DNA of 64,000 nucleotides from Enterobacter ludwigii (GCA_023023105.1 CP083824.1:3720001-3784000); one strand, 5' to 3'. Positions 1 to 11,766 are shown, numbered from the stretch's first letter. The notes: generated by a model not told the origin, from the letters alone. Translations and numbers: made by a program.

Positions 1-26
1 TTCAGGTTATCCAGTACAGTTTTCAT
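1..26 (-). CDS. nanE: N-acetylmannosamine-6-phosphate 2-epimerase, 5' fragment (probable)
   Basis: Only the first eight codons lie in the window, reading M-K-T-V-L-D-N-L. This resembles the remembered N-terminus of the NanE2-type epimerase of Enterobacter, which converts N-acetylmannosamine-6-P to N-acetylglucosamine-6-P. The ATG shares one base with the TAA stop of the preceding PTS gene (TAATG), so the two are very likely translationally coupled. The product name depends on recall of a short N-terminus and is tentative; the start codon and coupling are directly visible. Confidence 0.45.
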
Positions 27-1585
27 TACGATAAGATCTCTTCAACTTCGTTTTTGATAATCGTGACGTGCGGGCCATAAATGACCTGAACACCGTTACC
101 GCGCACAATGACGCCGCGTGCACCGGTGGCTTTCAATGCTGCTTCATTCACTTTGCTGCCGTCTTTCACCGTGACGCGAAGGCGCGTGGCGCAGCAGTCC
201 ACCTCGTCCAGATTGTCTTTTCCACCCAGCCCGGCGATTACCGCTGCAGCGCGCTCGCTTTGCGGCAGACTGACCTCATCCGCCACCGCCTCTTTTTCAC
301 GCCCCGGCGTGGCAAAATCAAAGCGGTTAATCAGGTAGCGGAAGGTGAAGTAGTAGAGGAAGAACCACGGCACGCCGACCATCGGAACGAACATCCAGTG
401 GGTTTTAGCCTCACCCTGAAGAATGCCAAACAGCACGAAGTCGATAAAACCGCCGGAGAAGGTTTGCCCGATGGTGATATGCAGCATGTGTGCGAGCATG
501 AACGCCAGCCCGTCAAACAGCGCATGAATGACGTAAAGCACCGGCGCAATAAACAGGAAGGAGAACTCGATAGGCTCGGTAATCCCGGTCAGGAACGAGG
601 TTAATGCCGCAGAGAGCAGCAGCCCGGCGACGCGTTTTTTGTTCTCGGGTTTTGCCGTGTGGTACATCGCGAGACATGCACCGAGCAGGCCAAACATCAT
701 CGTAATGAAGCGCCCGGACATAAAGCGCGACGTCCCTTCGTAAAACTGACGCGTCGTAGGATCGGCCAGTTGCGCGAAGAAGATCCGCTGTGTGCCTTCG
801 ACCAGATGACCGTTGACGATCTCACTCCCGCCGAGCGCGGTAGTCCAGAAAGGAAGATAGAAGATGTGATGTAAACCGAATGGGCCGAGCATACGCAAAA
901 TGAAGCCATAGAGCATTGTGCCCAGGTAACCCGTCGCATCCACCAGCCCACCCAGACCAAAGATCAGTTTCTGGAAATGCGGCCAGACGACGGTCATGAC
1001 GGCCCCGACGAGTATTGCTGCCAGCGAGCTGATAATGGGAACAAAACGTGAACCGCCAAAGAAGCCCAGAAATTGCGGAAGCGCAATTTTATTAAACCGG
1101 TGATGGAGAGCGCAGGTCACGAGACCGATCACCACGCCACCAAACACACCGGTTTCCAGGGTCTGGATCCCCAGCGTCATGCCCTGCCCCACAGCGCCAG
1201 GATTATCATGCGCCAGTTTTCCGGTGAGGATCAGCAGCGCGTTAATGGTGGCATTCATCACCAGAAAAGCGAGCAACGCCGCCAGCCCTGCCGTGCCCTT
1301 ATCGCTTTTTGCCAGCCCGACAGCAACCCCAACAGCAAACAGCACCGAGAGGTTCGCAAACACAATTGAACCCGCACTGCTCATGATAGTGAAGATGGCC
1401 TGAAGCCAGCTCACATCCAAAAACGGATATGCCGCGAGGGTATTTGGATTCGATAACGCGCCACCTATCCCCAGCAGCAGACCTGCTGCTGGCAATACGG
1501 CGATAGGTAACATAAAGGATTTGCCAAAGCGCTGCGCTTTTTCAAACCATCCCCCAGAAGAAGCCCCGCTGAATATTTGCATCAT
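26..1585 (-). CDS. PTS sugar transporter, EIICB, glucose/maltose/N-acetylglucosamine superfamily
   Basis: This 519-residue inner-membrane permease takes up and phosphorylates a sugar using phosphate passed from the general PTS proteins. Residues 1 to about 420 form a hydrophobic EIIC domain with the family signature GITEPIEF at 334-341 and a Gly-Leu-His-His stretch near 238-240. A short linker leads to an EIIB domain from about 445, whose phospho-acceptor is expected in the Cys-Cys-Ala-Thr-Arg-Leu-Arg motif (Cys464/Cys465, most likely 465). No EIIA domain is fused, so EIIA-Glc probably serves it. The start codon is one of two adjacent ATGs behind a GAGAGGA ribosome-binding site. The gene is divergent from an RpiR-type regulator and coupled to a probable nanE, which suggests an amino-sugar substrate such as N-acetylmannosamine. 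MalX/GlvC-like alternatives cannot be excluded. Confidence 0.85.
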   Translation of the reverse strand: MMQIFSGASSGGWFEKAQRFGKSFMLPIAVLPAAGLLLGIGGALSNPNTLAAYPFLDVSWLQAIFTIMSSAGSIVFANLSVLFAVGVAVGLAKSDKGTAGLAALLAFLVMNATINALLILTGKLAHDNPGAVGQGMTLGIQTLETGVFGGVVIGLVTCALHHRFNKIALPQFLGFFGGSRFVPIISSLAAILVGAVMTVVWPHFQKLIFGLGGLVDATGYLGTMLYGFILRMLGPFGLHHIFYLPFWTTALGGSEIVNGHLVEGTQRIFFAQLADPTTRQFYEGTSRFMSGRFITMMFGLLGACLAMYHTAKPENKKRVAGLLLSAALTSFLTGITEPIEFSFLFIAPVLYVIHALFDGLAFMLAHMLHITIGQTFSGGFIDFVLFGILQGEAKTHWMFVPMVGVPWFFLYYFTFRYLINRFDFATPGREKEAVADEVSLPQSERAAAVIAGLGGKDNLDEVDCCATRLRVTVKDGSKVNEAALKATGARGVIVRGNGVQVIYGPHVTIIKNEVEEILS

Positions 1586-1586
1586 T

Positions 1587-1660
1587 TTTTCATCCTCTCA
1601 TTTAATGATGAAAATTTTTACCATAAAAACATCAATACATGAAAATTACCATCAAAAACC
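1587..1660. promoter_or_regulatory. Candidate operator repeats between the PTS gene and its RpiR-family regulator
   Basis: Two imperfect direct repeats, each ATGAAAATT followed by ACCAT and an A-rich tail, start at 1608 and 1639, 31 bp apart (about three helical turns). An inverted copy (TTTTCATC, 1587-1594) pairs with GATGAAAA (1607-1614) and overlaps the ribosome-binding region of the PTS gene. Repeated TGAAA half-sites are common in operators of RpiR/MurR regulators. Assignment to the adjacent regulator is inference from position. Confidence 0.5.
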
Positions 1661-1750
1661 AGGAGGATGATCATACTTTTTCAAAATGACTGGCATCTTT
1701 CCCCTGCTTTCCGCCACACTAGTCGCAGAGAAACGCATTAAGGATCTAGC

Positions 1751-2575
1751 ATGTCAGACCATGAAAACCTGCTGCTGAAGCTACGCCAGGAGGCTTCCGG
1801 GTACAGCCCAACGCAACAAAAACTTGGCGAGTTTGTCCTCAACGATCCTGCCCGGGTGCTCTACCTGACGATCACTGAACTGGCGCGCGAAAGTCGCACC
1901 AGCGAGGCCAGCGTCACGCGTCTTTGCCGCACGCTGGGCTGCAAGGGATATAACGAATTTAAAATGGCGCTTGCGCTGGATATTCAGCAGGGCCAGCCCG
2001 CGCGACAGGCCGGAGATGAAATAGATAACGTTGTCGAAGAGTCGGTACAGGCTTTGCAGGATACCGCCAGACTCCTCGACCGGGCATTGCTTGAAGAGGC
2101 GGCGCTGGCGCTGCACCAGGCGCAATCCGTACAGATTTATGGCGTTGCGGCCAGCGCGATCCTCGGGGAGTATTTGCATTACAAACTGTTGCGGCTGGGC
2201 AAACCCGCACAGCTGTTTAGCGATATGCACCGCGCAGCCATGAATGCGGCGACCCTTTCGAAAGAGACTTTGGTTGTGGCCATCTCCAGTTCGGGTTCAA
2301 CGCGGGATCTACTGCACGTGGTGAAACTAGCCCACAAGCGCGGCGTTAAGGTATTGGCTCTTAGCAATACCCCCCGTAGCCCGCTGGCTTCCCTTAGCGA
2401 TATTCAACTGGTTGCCGCCAAACCAGAGGGCCCCCTCAGCGCAGGTGCACTCAATGCTAAGGTTGGGGTTATGCTGCTGGTCGAACTGCTGACCACCTCT
2501 ATGATTGCGCTGGACGGGCATTACGGCGACGTTAGCCAACAAACGGCCAGCGCTACGCTCCCTCTGTTACTCTAA
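1751..2575 (+). CDS. MurR/RpiR-family transcriptional regulator
   Basis: The 274-residue protein has the two-domain layout of this family. An N-terminal helix-turn-helix domain covers about residues 1-77, with the recognition helix in the stretch EASVTRLCRTLG. A sugar-isomerase (SIS) domain covers about 125-255 and contains the ligand-loop sequence AISSSGSTRDLL. Such proteins sense phosphosugars and repress or activate adjacent catabolic genes. Divergence from the PTS permease and the shared repeat-containing intergenic region suggest that it controls the PTS-nanE transcript. An AAGGA ribosome-binding site precedes the ATG. The effector, plausibly an N-acetylhexosamine-6-phosphate, is inferred only from context. 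Confidence 0.85.
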   Translation: MSDHENLLLKLRQEASGYSPTQQKLGEFVLNDPARVLYLTITELARESRTSEASVTRLCRTLGCKGYNEFKMALALDIQQGQPARQAGDEIDNVVEESVQALQDTARLLDRALLEEAALALHQAQSVQIYGVAASAILGEYLHYKLLRLGKPAQLFSDMHRAAMNAATLSKETLVVAISSSGSTRDLLHVVKLAHKRGVKVLALSNTPRSPLASLSDIQLVAAKPEGPLSAGALNAKVGVMLLVELLTTSMIALDGHYGDVSQQTASATLPLLL

Positions 2576-2583
2576 AAATAGTT

Positions 2584-2614
2584 CGCAGGCTAAATAAAAC
2601 GGCCTGCGGTTTTT
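2584..2614 (+). terminator. Rho-independent terminator of the RpiR-family gene
   Basis: A seven-base stem (CGCAGGC at 2584-2590 with GCCTGCG at 2602-2608) is followed by a short T run, nine bases after the regulator stop codon. Confidence 0.75.
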
Positions 2615-2921
2615 GGTATTCAGTTTCACTTAAATCATTTACCGAACAAATGAATGGTGTAACAAAGTATTTTGCTTATTACATTTTGAATAACTATTAA
2701 TAGTAAGATTGAGCTTATAAAAGAGCTTTAAAATCATTAATTTAAAATATTCTTTTTTATAAATTGAATTTTTTCCTTTCCACAATGTCCAATATATCCA
2801 CCTGATTTTCTTTTCTTAAAATAAGCTTAAGAAGCCTTCATTTTCGGCGTTTTATTATTTAAATGCCGTTTACTTTTGTGCGCCTACAATCCGCCTCATC
2901 AACCATAATGAGACGGTATTA
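2615..2921. other. AT-rich intergenic region upstream of the SDR gene
   Basis: About 300 bases without a credible gene, clearly more AT-rich than the flanking coding DNA. A possible -10 hexamer TACAAT lies at 2885-2890 but no good -35 is visible. Immediately downstream is an imperfect nine-base inverted repeat (2891-2899 with 2908-2916). Its right arm contains the only purine-rich stretch that could act as ribosome-binding site for the SDR gene. Such AT-rich flanks often mark sites of past gene acquisition. Confidence 0.6.
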
Positions 2922-4031
2922 ATGAAGATGTTATTGATTACAGGCGTAACAGGATTTCTGGGCGGTGCAGTACTCGAAAAAATACTGACCAATGATAAAC
3001 CCGTAAAACTCCTTTTGCTCGCGCGTGCCAGCGATCCGCAAGGTGGGCTGGAGCGTGTGCAAGAGAACATGCGCAAATTCAATGTGCCTGAGAATAAACT
3101 GGCTTCTCTGAGCGTAGATAATATCCTCATTGGTGACCTCAGCCAGCCGGAAGCATTTCTGGACGATCCTCGCCTGGACCAGGTCACGCACGTCGTTAAC
3201 TGTGCAGCTGTTGCGTCTTTTGGTAATAATCCGCTGATCTGGAAGGTCAATGTCGAGGGCACGCTGGCGCTGGCGCGTCGCATGGAACGGGTGACGGCCT
3301 TACAGCGTTTCCTGCACGTAGGCACGGCAATGTCATGCACGCCGGAACAGGATTCCCTGGTCGCTGAAAGCGCTGAATTCAGAGAAAATGCAGAACACCT
3401 GGTGGAATACACGTTTTCGAAGTCAACTATCGAACAGCTGATGCGCCAGGAGTGCCCGAACCTGCCGTTGCTCATCGCTCGCCCGTCCATCGTCGTCGGC
3501 CATACTCGTCACGGTTGCACGCCGTCGAGCAGCATTTTCTGGGTCTTTAGCATGGGCCTGATGCTGCAGAAGTTTATGTGCTCAATGGAAGACAGAATCG
3601 ACGTTGTTCCGGTGGATTATTGCGCCGATGCGTTGTTAATGCTGCTCACCAGCAACGCTCGTCCTGGGGAAGTGGTACATATTTCTGCTGGGGAAGAGAA
3701 CAGCGTTCGCTTTGCGGATATCGATCAGGCCATGGCGCAGGCGCTGGAGAAAGCCCCTGTTGGCGATCGGTATGCTCAGGTCAGCTACGAAACGCTGGTT
3801 AGAATGCGCCGCGAATTGAAAAATATTTTTGGTCCATGCAACGAACGTCTGATGCTAAAAGCAATGCGTTTATACGGTGCGTTTGCCACGCTTAACGTGC
3901 GCTTCAGCAACGATAAGCTGTTGAGCATGGGGATGCCGAAGCCACCCCGCTTTACGGATTATATCGCCCGCTGCGTGCAGACGACTCAGGGGCTAACAAT
4001 CCCCGAACAGATGGCAGTCGATTTTAAATAG
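2922..4031 (+). CDS. Orphan extended short-chain dehydrogenase/reductase, thioester/fatty-acyl reductase-like (NAD-binding domain 4)
   Basis: This 369-residue protein starts with a Rossmann dinucleotide-binding loop (TGVTGFLGG, residues 7-15). It has a conserved GDL around 71-73, an Asn-Cys-Ala-Ala segment at 93-96 and the SDR catalytic pair Tyr163/Lys167 in YTFSK, with Thr135 or Ser138 as the likely hydroxyl residue. This arrangement matches the 'male sterility'/fatty-acyl-CoA reductase N-terminal family, which reduces acyl thioesters or related substrates with NAD(P)H. There is no carrier-protein or adenylation domain in it or beside it, so the substrate is unknown. It is flanked by terminators, hence probably monocistronic. 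The E. coli K-12 locus upstream of eno lacks it as I recall. ATG codons at 2922 and 2928 are both possible starts. Confidence 0.75.
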   Translation: MKMLLITGVTGFLGGAVLEKILTNDKPVKLLLLARASDPQGGLERVQENMRKFNVPENKLASLSVDNILIGDLSQPEAFLDDPRLDQVTHVVNCAAVASFGNNPLIWKVNVEGTLALARRMERVTALQRFLHVGTAMSCTPEQDSLVAESAEFRENAEHLVEYTFSKSTIEQLMRQECPNLPLLIARPSIVVGHTRHGCTPSSSIFWVFSMGLMLQKFMCSMEDRIDVVPVDYCADALLMLLTSNARPGEVVHISAGEENSVRFADIDQAMAQALEKAPVGDRYAQVSYETLVRMRRELKNIFGPCNERLMLKAMRLYGAFATLNVRFSNDKLLSMGMPKPPRFTDYIARCVQTTQGLTIPEQMAVDFK

Positions 4032-4037
4032 CCAAAA

Positions 4038-4065
4038 AAAATGCCAGTCATTCGACTGGCATTTT
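4038..4065. terminator. Bidirectional terminator between the SDR gene and eno
   Basis: A twelve-base perfect stem (AAAATGCCAGTC with GACTGGCATTTT) with a four-base loop lies between the convergent SDR and eno genes. Both outer ends are A/T runs, so it can serve either strand. Confidence 0.9.
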
Positions 4066-4086
4066 CATTCTAAGGCTTAAAGGCTA

Positions 4087-5454
<1,368 letters not shown>

Positions 5455-5464
5455 CTAACTTTTT

Positions 5465-7117
<1,653 letters not shown>

Positions 7118-7325
7118 TTAGGGTGAAACGATGGAATAACCAGGACGGGAAAGTAGTATACCCGAACACGGCGAGCGCCACAAACTTTCATTCTCCGTCT
7201 CCATTCCAGGCCATGACAAACATAAGGAGTGAGAAAATAGCCCGTTTTGGGTAAATGTTTTTGACGCAAATCAAGCGCTTGTCATTTAAAAAATCACACA
7301 AATTGCGCTTGATCGCAAAAATCCG

Positions 7326-8129
7326 TTAGAGATCAGATTCCTGGCGTTTTACTTCCTGCCAGACTTCTTCCATCACATCGAGGTCTACCCCGGTCATTTC
7401 CAGGCCGCGCGAGGCCACAATTCGTTCGACTTCGCGAAAACGACGCTCGAACTTAATGTTGGCTTTTTGCAGCGCGGTTTCCGCTTTTACGCCCAGGTGG
7501 CGTGAAAGGTTGACAGTCGCAAACAGCAGATCGCCCATCTCCTCTTCCAGCTTTGCTTCATCCACCACTGCCTGCTGCGCTTCGTGCATCACTTCGTCTA
7601 TCTCTTCATGCACTTTGTCCAGTACCGGGCCGAGGGACGTCCAGTCAAACCCGACTGCAGAGCAGCGTTTCTGAATTTTATGGGCACGCATCAGCGCAGG
7701 CAGACTCAGAGGAATATCGTCCAGCGCGGAGTGCTGAGATTTCTCTGCACGCTCGGCGCTTTTGATTTGTTCCCAGCGGACCAGCACTTCCGCGCTGTTC
7801 CCTGCAGTGGCATCACCAAAAATATGGGGGTGGCGGCGCTCAAGCTTGTCGCTGATGGCGGCACAGATGTCGTCAAAGTTAAAGCGCCCTTCTTCCTGCG
7901 CCATTTGTGCATAGAACACCACCTGGAACAGCAGATCGCCCAACTCGCCGCGCAGGTCGTCAAAATCTTCACGAGAGATGGCGTCCAGCACCTCATAGGT
8001 CTCTTCAAGTGTGTACGGGGCGATGGTGGCGAAAGTCTGCTCTTTGTCCCACGGACAGCCGTTTTCCGGGTCCCGAAGACGTTTCATGATGCCGAGCAGG
8101 CGGTCGATTTGAGTCATAGTGTTTTCCAT
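7326..8129 (-). CDS. mazG: Nucleoside triphosphate pyrophosphohydrolase MazG
   Basis: MazG hydrolyses NTPs and dNTPs to monophosphates and in E. coli tempers ppGpp accumulation. The 267-residue protein has two MazG repeats. The first carries the magnesium-binding EExxExxD signature (EETYEVLD); the second is recognisable around EEEMGDLLFATVNL. An alternative start five codons in, at the second methionine (MTQIDRL), would give the more usual length. It lies directly downstream of relA with only 55 bases between, where E. coli has the mazEF toxin-antitoxin pair; here the gap holds only a REP element. Confidence 0.95.
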   Translation of the reverse strand: MENTMTQIDRLLGIMKRLRDPENGCPWDKEQTFATIAPYTLEETYEVLDAISREDFDDLRGELGDLLFQVVFYAQMAQEEGRFNFDDICAAISDKLERRHPHIFGDATAGNSAEVLVRWEQIKSAERAEKSQHSALDDIPLSLPALMRAHKIQKRCSAVGFDWTSLGPVLDKVHEEIDEVMHEAQQAVVDEAKLEEEMGDLLFATVNLSRHLGVKAETALQKANIKFERRFREVERIVASRGLEMTGVDLDVMEEVWQEVKRQESDL

Positions 8130-8138
8130 TAAAAAAAC

Positions 8139-8170
8139 AAGCCGGGTGGCGGCAAAGCCTTACCCGGCTT
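8139..8170. repeat. REP-like palindromic element between relA and mazG
   Basis: An imperfect palindrome begins AAGCCGGGTGGCGG and ends TACCCGGCTT, the enterobacterial REP/BIME type. It fills the short gap where mazEF lies in E. coli. Confidence 0.85.
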
Positions 8171-8184
8171 ACAGAAGAGTGTGT

Positions 8185-10416
8185 TTAACCGCCGTGCAGA
8201 CGACGCGCGTCAATCACATCCGGCACCTGGTTCAGTTTGCCCAGCACGCGGCCCAGCACCTGCAGGTTATAGATTTCGATGGTCATATCGATGGTGGCAA
8301 GCTGCTCGCGGGTATCGCTGCGGCTGGCGACGCCCAGCACGTTGACCTTCTCGTTGGCGAGAATGGTGGTAATGTCGCGCAGCAGCCCGCTGCGATCGTT
8401 GGCAGTAACGCGCACCACCAGCGAGTAACCCGCGGAATAGCTCTCGCCCCAGACCGCTTCCACGATGCGCTCAGGCGCATGCGATTGTAGCTCGGCAAGC
8501 TGGTCGCAGTCGGAGCGGTGAATCGAAATTCCGCGCCCCTGGGTGATAAAGCCGACGATATCGTCGCCCGGGATAGGCTGGCAGCAGCGCGCAATGTGGT
8601 GCATAAGATTGCCTACGCCTTCCACCACCACGCGACCATTGTCTTTGCTGCGCTGCTGCGGGGCATAGGTTTTCTGCTGCAACTGCTTCAGCGCGGCTGC
8701 ATCCTGCTCTGCCGCACTCGGCTTATTGAACTGCGCCTGCAGGAAGTTCACCATCTGATTCAGACGGATATCGCCGCCGCCAATGGCCGCTAACAGCTCA
8801 TCAAGCTCGTTAAAGTTGTAGCGCGGCAGCAGGAACTTCTCCGCCTCTTTCAGGCTGATGCCAATATGCTCCAGCTCATCATCAAGGATCTGACGACCCG
8901 CAAGGATGTTCTTGTCACGATCCTGTTTACGGAACCAGGCGTGAATTTTGGAACGCCCACGGCTGGTCGTCACGTAACCCAGGTTTGGATTCAGCCAGTC
9001 CCGGCTCGGGTTTGGCTGCTTCTGGGTGATAATTTCAATCTGGTCGCCCATCTGCAGCTGGTAGGTGAACGGTACAATGCGCCCGCCGATTTTCGCCCCG
9101 ATACAGCGGTGCCCCACATCACTGTGGATATGGTAGGCAAAATCGAGCGGTGTAGAGCCCGCAGGCAGATCAACGACATCCCCTTTCGGGGTAAAGACAT
9201 ACACCCGGTCGTCAAAGACCTGGCTGCGCACCTCGTCAAGCATCTCGCCGGAGTCGGCCATCTCTTCCTGCCACGCAATCAGCTTACGCAGCCAGGCGAT
9301 GCGATCTTCATGGCCGGAACGCGCCCCACCGGAGGTGCCTTCTTTATATTTCCAGTGCGCGGCAACGCCCAGTTCGGCGTCTTCGTGCATCTGTTTGGTG
9401 CGGATCTGAATTTCGACCGTTTTGCCGCCAGGGCCGAGCACAACGGTATGAATAGACTGGTAGCCGTTAGGTTTCGGGTTCGCGACGTAGTCATCGAACT
9501 CATCCGGCAGATGTCGGAAGTGAGTGTGCACTATCCCCAGCGCGGCATAGCAGTCCTGCAGACGCTCCGCCACGATACGTACTGCGCGCACGTCAAACAG
9601 CTCGTCAAAAGCGAGATGTTTCTTCTGCATTTTGCGCCAGATACTGTAGATGTGCTTTGGTCGACCGTAGACTTCGGCACGCACATTCTCTTCTTTCATT
9701 GACTGACGCAACCCGCTGACAAACTCCTCGATATAATGCTCGCGGTCGATACGGCGCTCATGCAGGAGTTTGGCAATGCGTTTATATTCCGCCGGGTGCA
9801 GGTAGCGGAAGCAGTAATCTTCCAGTTCCCATTTCAGTTGACCAATCCCTAAACGGTTTGCGAGCGGCGCATAGATGTTTGTACACTCTTTGGCAGCCAG
9901 CACGCGCTCGTCTTCCGGTGCATCCTTCACTTCACGCAGATGGGCAATACGCTCGGCAAGTTTGATGACCACACAGCGGAAATCATCCACCATGGCCAGC
10001 AGCATGCGGCGAACGTTATCGACCTGTTCTGAAGAGACAGAGTCAGTGTGCGCAGCCTTAAGCTGGCGGATGGCAGCCATATCGCGTACGCCGTGGATCA
10101 GCGCCACGACCGATTTTCCAACGCTTTCGCGCAGTACGTCTTCAGTGACGACGTCCGCATCGGCAAGCGGGAACAGAAGCGCGGCCTGCAGCGTTTCGAT
10201 ATCCATGTTCAGCATGGATAAGATTTCAACCATCTCCACGCCGCGCCATAAGAGAAGATCGGCATCCTGATGCCCCTGCGTGGTGCGCAAACAATAGGCC
10301 CAGGTTTCGGTTAAGCGTTCACACGACTGCTGGCTGGAAATTCCCAGACTTGCGATCCATTTTTGTGGGTCAAATTCCCCAGCTTTATTAAGATGTGCAC
10401 TTCTTACCGCAACCAT
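8185..10416 (-). CDS. relA: GTP pyrophosphokinase (ppGpp synthetase I)
   Basis: RelA binds stalled ribosomes carrying uncharged tRNA and makes (p)ppGpp, starting the stringent response. The 743-residue protein has the RelA/SpoT order. The N-terminal hydrolase-like domain is degenerate: FPLADA stands where the HDxxED motif would be, so it should not hydrolyse ppGpp. The synthetase domain carries EFDD, the ExDD signature of monofunctional synthetases, followed by NPKPNGYQSIHT. A TGS domain covers about 405-465 (VYVFTPKGDVVDLP), and an ACT domain closes the C-terminus. It lies downstream of rlmD by about 50 bases in the same direction. Confidence 0.98.
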   Translation of the reverse strand: MVAVRSAHLNKAGEFDPQKWIASLGISSQQSCERLTETWAYCLRTTQGHQDADLLLWRGVEMVEILSMLNMDIETLQAALLFPLADADVVTEDVLRESVGKSVVALIHGVRDMAAIRQLKAAHTDSVSSEQVDNVRRMLLAMVDDFRCVVIKLAERIAHLREVKDAPEDERVLAAKECTNIYAPLANRLGIGQLKWELEDYCFRYLHPAEYKRIAKLLHERRIDREHYIEEFVSGLRQSMKEENVRAEVYGRPKHIYSIWRKMQKKHLAFDELFDVRAVRIVAERLQDCYAALGIVHTHFRHLPDEFDDYVANPKPNGYQSIHTVVLGPGGKTVEIQIRTKQMHEDAELGVAAHWKYKEGTSGGARSGHEDRIAWLRKLIAWQEEMADSGEMLDEVRSQVFDDRVYVFTPKGDVVDLPAGSTPLDFAYHIHSDVGHRCIGAKIGGRIVPFTYQLQMGDQIEIITQKQPNPSRDWLNPNLGYVTTSRGRSKIHAWFRKQDRDKNILAGRQILDDELEHIGISLKEAEKFLLPRYNFNELDELLAAIGGGDIRLNQMVNFLQAQFNKPSAAEQDAAALKQLQQKTYAPQQRSKDNGRVVVEGVGNLMHHIARCCQPIPGDDIVGFITQGRGISIHRSDCDQLAELQSHAPERIVEAVWGESYSAGYSLVVRVTANDRSGLLRDITTILANEKVNVLGVASRSDTREQLATIDMTIEIYNLQVLGRVLGKLNQVPDVIDARRLHGG

Positions 10417-10467
10417 TGTCCTCTCCTTTAGGGACCAGGGCCTGTCGAAGTCGACAAGCCAAACAAA

Positions 10468-11766
10468 TTAGATGTGCTCGAACAACACCATCGATTCCAG
10501 ATGTCCAGTGTGCGGGAACATGTCCAGCATTGCCAGACGCCGAATCTGGTAACCCGCACTGATTAATGCCTCACTGTCACGGGCAAGCGTTGCCGGGTTA
10601 CAGGAAACATAGACCACACGCTTCGGCGCGAGTTTAATAATATGTGCCATGACACCCGGTGCACCAGCACGAGCCGGGTCGAGTAAAATTTTATCAAAGC
10701 CCTGCTTCGCCCACGGCTGTTGGGTGACATCTTCCTCAAGATTTTGATGAAAGAAGGTCACATTTTGCAAGCCGTTCTGCTCTGCGTTCTCCTGCCCTTT
10801 AGCCACCAGCGCCTCAACACCTTCCACGCCGACGACGCTGGCGGCTTTTAGCGCCAACGGCAGCGTGAAGTTACCCATTCCGCAGAACAGATCGAGCACC
10901 CGATCGCTTTTCTGAACATCCAGCCACGCCAGCGCTTTCTCAACCATCTGCTGATTAACGCCATCATTTACCTGAATGAAATCCCGCGGGCTGAACGTTA
11001 AGCGTAGTCCGTTTGACGCATACCAGGGCGCGTCACCTGTAACCTGCTCAAGTATCTCGCTTTGTGGTGCCAGGAAAAGCGCCAGGTCGTGGGAATGCGA
11101 AAAGTGTTCCAGTTTTTCGCGATCTTTTTTCGACAACGGCGTGGTGTGGCGCAAAACCATCAGCGGGCCATTATTTGCCATGACCAGTTCGACATGCCCA
11201 AGGTGGCGAACCCCCTCCAGCCCGGAGAGACAAATGCGCACTTTTGGAAGCAATGCCTCAAGATGGGGCACCAAAACAGGGCAATGCTTCACATCAACGA
11301 TATCGCTGGAGCCGGCTTTGCGAAACCCCATCTCCAGCCGCTCAGTTTTTGGTTGAAAGCTGAGACTCAGGCGCGCACGGCGGCGATAACCCCACGCCTC
11401 ACCGGCAATAATCTCGCTTACGTCATGTTTAAGCAGACGCGCCAGGGCGCTGCTTTTGCTTTTTTGCTGTAATTCTGTGCTCGCATGCTGTTGCTGACAG
11501 CCTCCGCAGATACCAAAGTGCGGGCAACGCGGTTCCACACGCTGCGGGCTATCGTTGAGGCGACGCTTCACCTGTCCGCGGGCGTACTGGCGTTTATCTT
11601 CTGTCAGCGTAATTTCTGCTCGTTCTGTTGGCAGTAAACCTGTTATAAACAGAGTCTTACCATTGTGTCGTGCTACCCCCTGGCCAAAAGGATCCAGGTC
11701 CGTAGCTTCAACAGTGATGATTTGACGCGTCGTCACGCGTCGTTTTGCAGAGTAGAATTGCGCCAT
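10468..11766 (-). CDS. rlmD: 23S rRNA m5U1939 methyltransferase
   Basis: RlmD (RumA) methylates U1939 of 23S rRNA using S-adenosylmethionine. An N-terminal TRAM domain is followed by iron-sulfur cysteines Cys81, Cys87 and Cys90 in [10 protein letters not shown], with a fourth in the HCPVL segment. The methyltransferase domain has the SAM motif [11 protein letters not shown] and the catalytic cysteine in [11 protein letters not shown]. The start at 11766 gives [10 protein letters not shown] as in E. coli; an upstream ATG at 11784 would add six residues. It is divergent from barA with a 57-base shared promoter region. Confidence 0.97.
   Translation of the reverse strand: MAQFYSAKRRVTTRQIITVEATDLDPFGQGVARHNGKTLFITGLLPTERAEITLTEDKRQYARGQVKRRLNDSPQRVEPRCPHFGICGGCQQQHASTELQQKSKSSALARLLKHDVSEIIAGEAWGYRRRARLSLSFQPKTERLEMGFRKAGSSDIVDVKHCPVLVPHLEALLPKVRICLSGLEGVRHLGHVELVMANNGPLMVLRHTTPLSKKDREKLEHFSHSHDLALFLAPQSEILEQVTGDAPWYASNGLRLTFSPRDFIQVNDGVNQQMVEKALAWLDVQKSDRVLDLFCGMGNFTLPLALKAASVVGVEGVEALVAKGQENAEQNGLQNVTFFHQNLEEDVTQQPWAKQGFDKILLDPARAGAPGVMAHIIKLAPKRVVYVSCNPATLARDSEALISAGYQIRRLAMLDMFPHTGHLESMVLFEHI

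Noticed and set aside
8866..9702. A 278-codon frame antisense to relA
   Set aside because: It lies fully inside relA, which is intact and conserved; there is no independent support.
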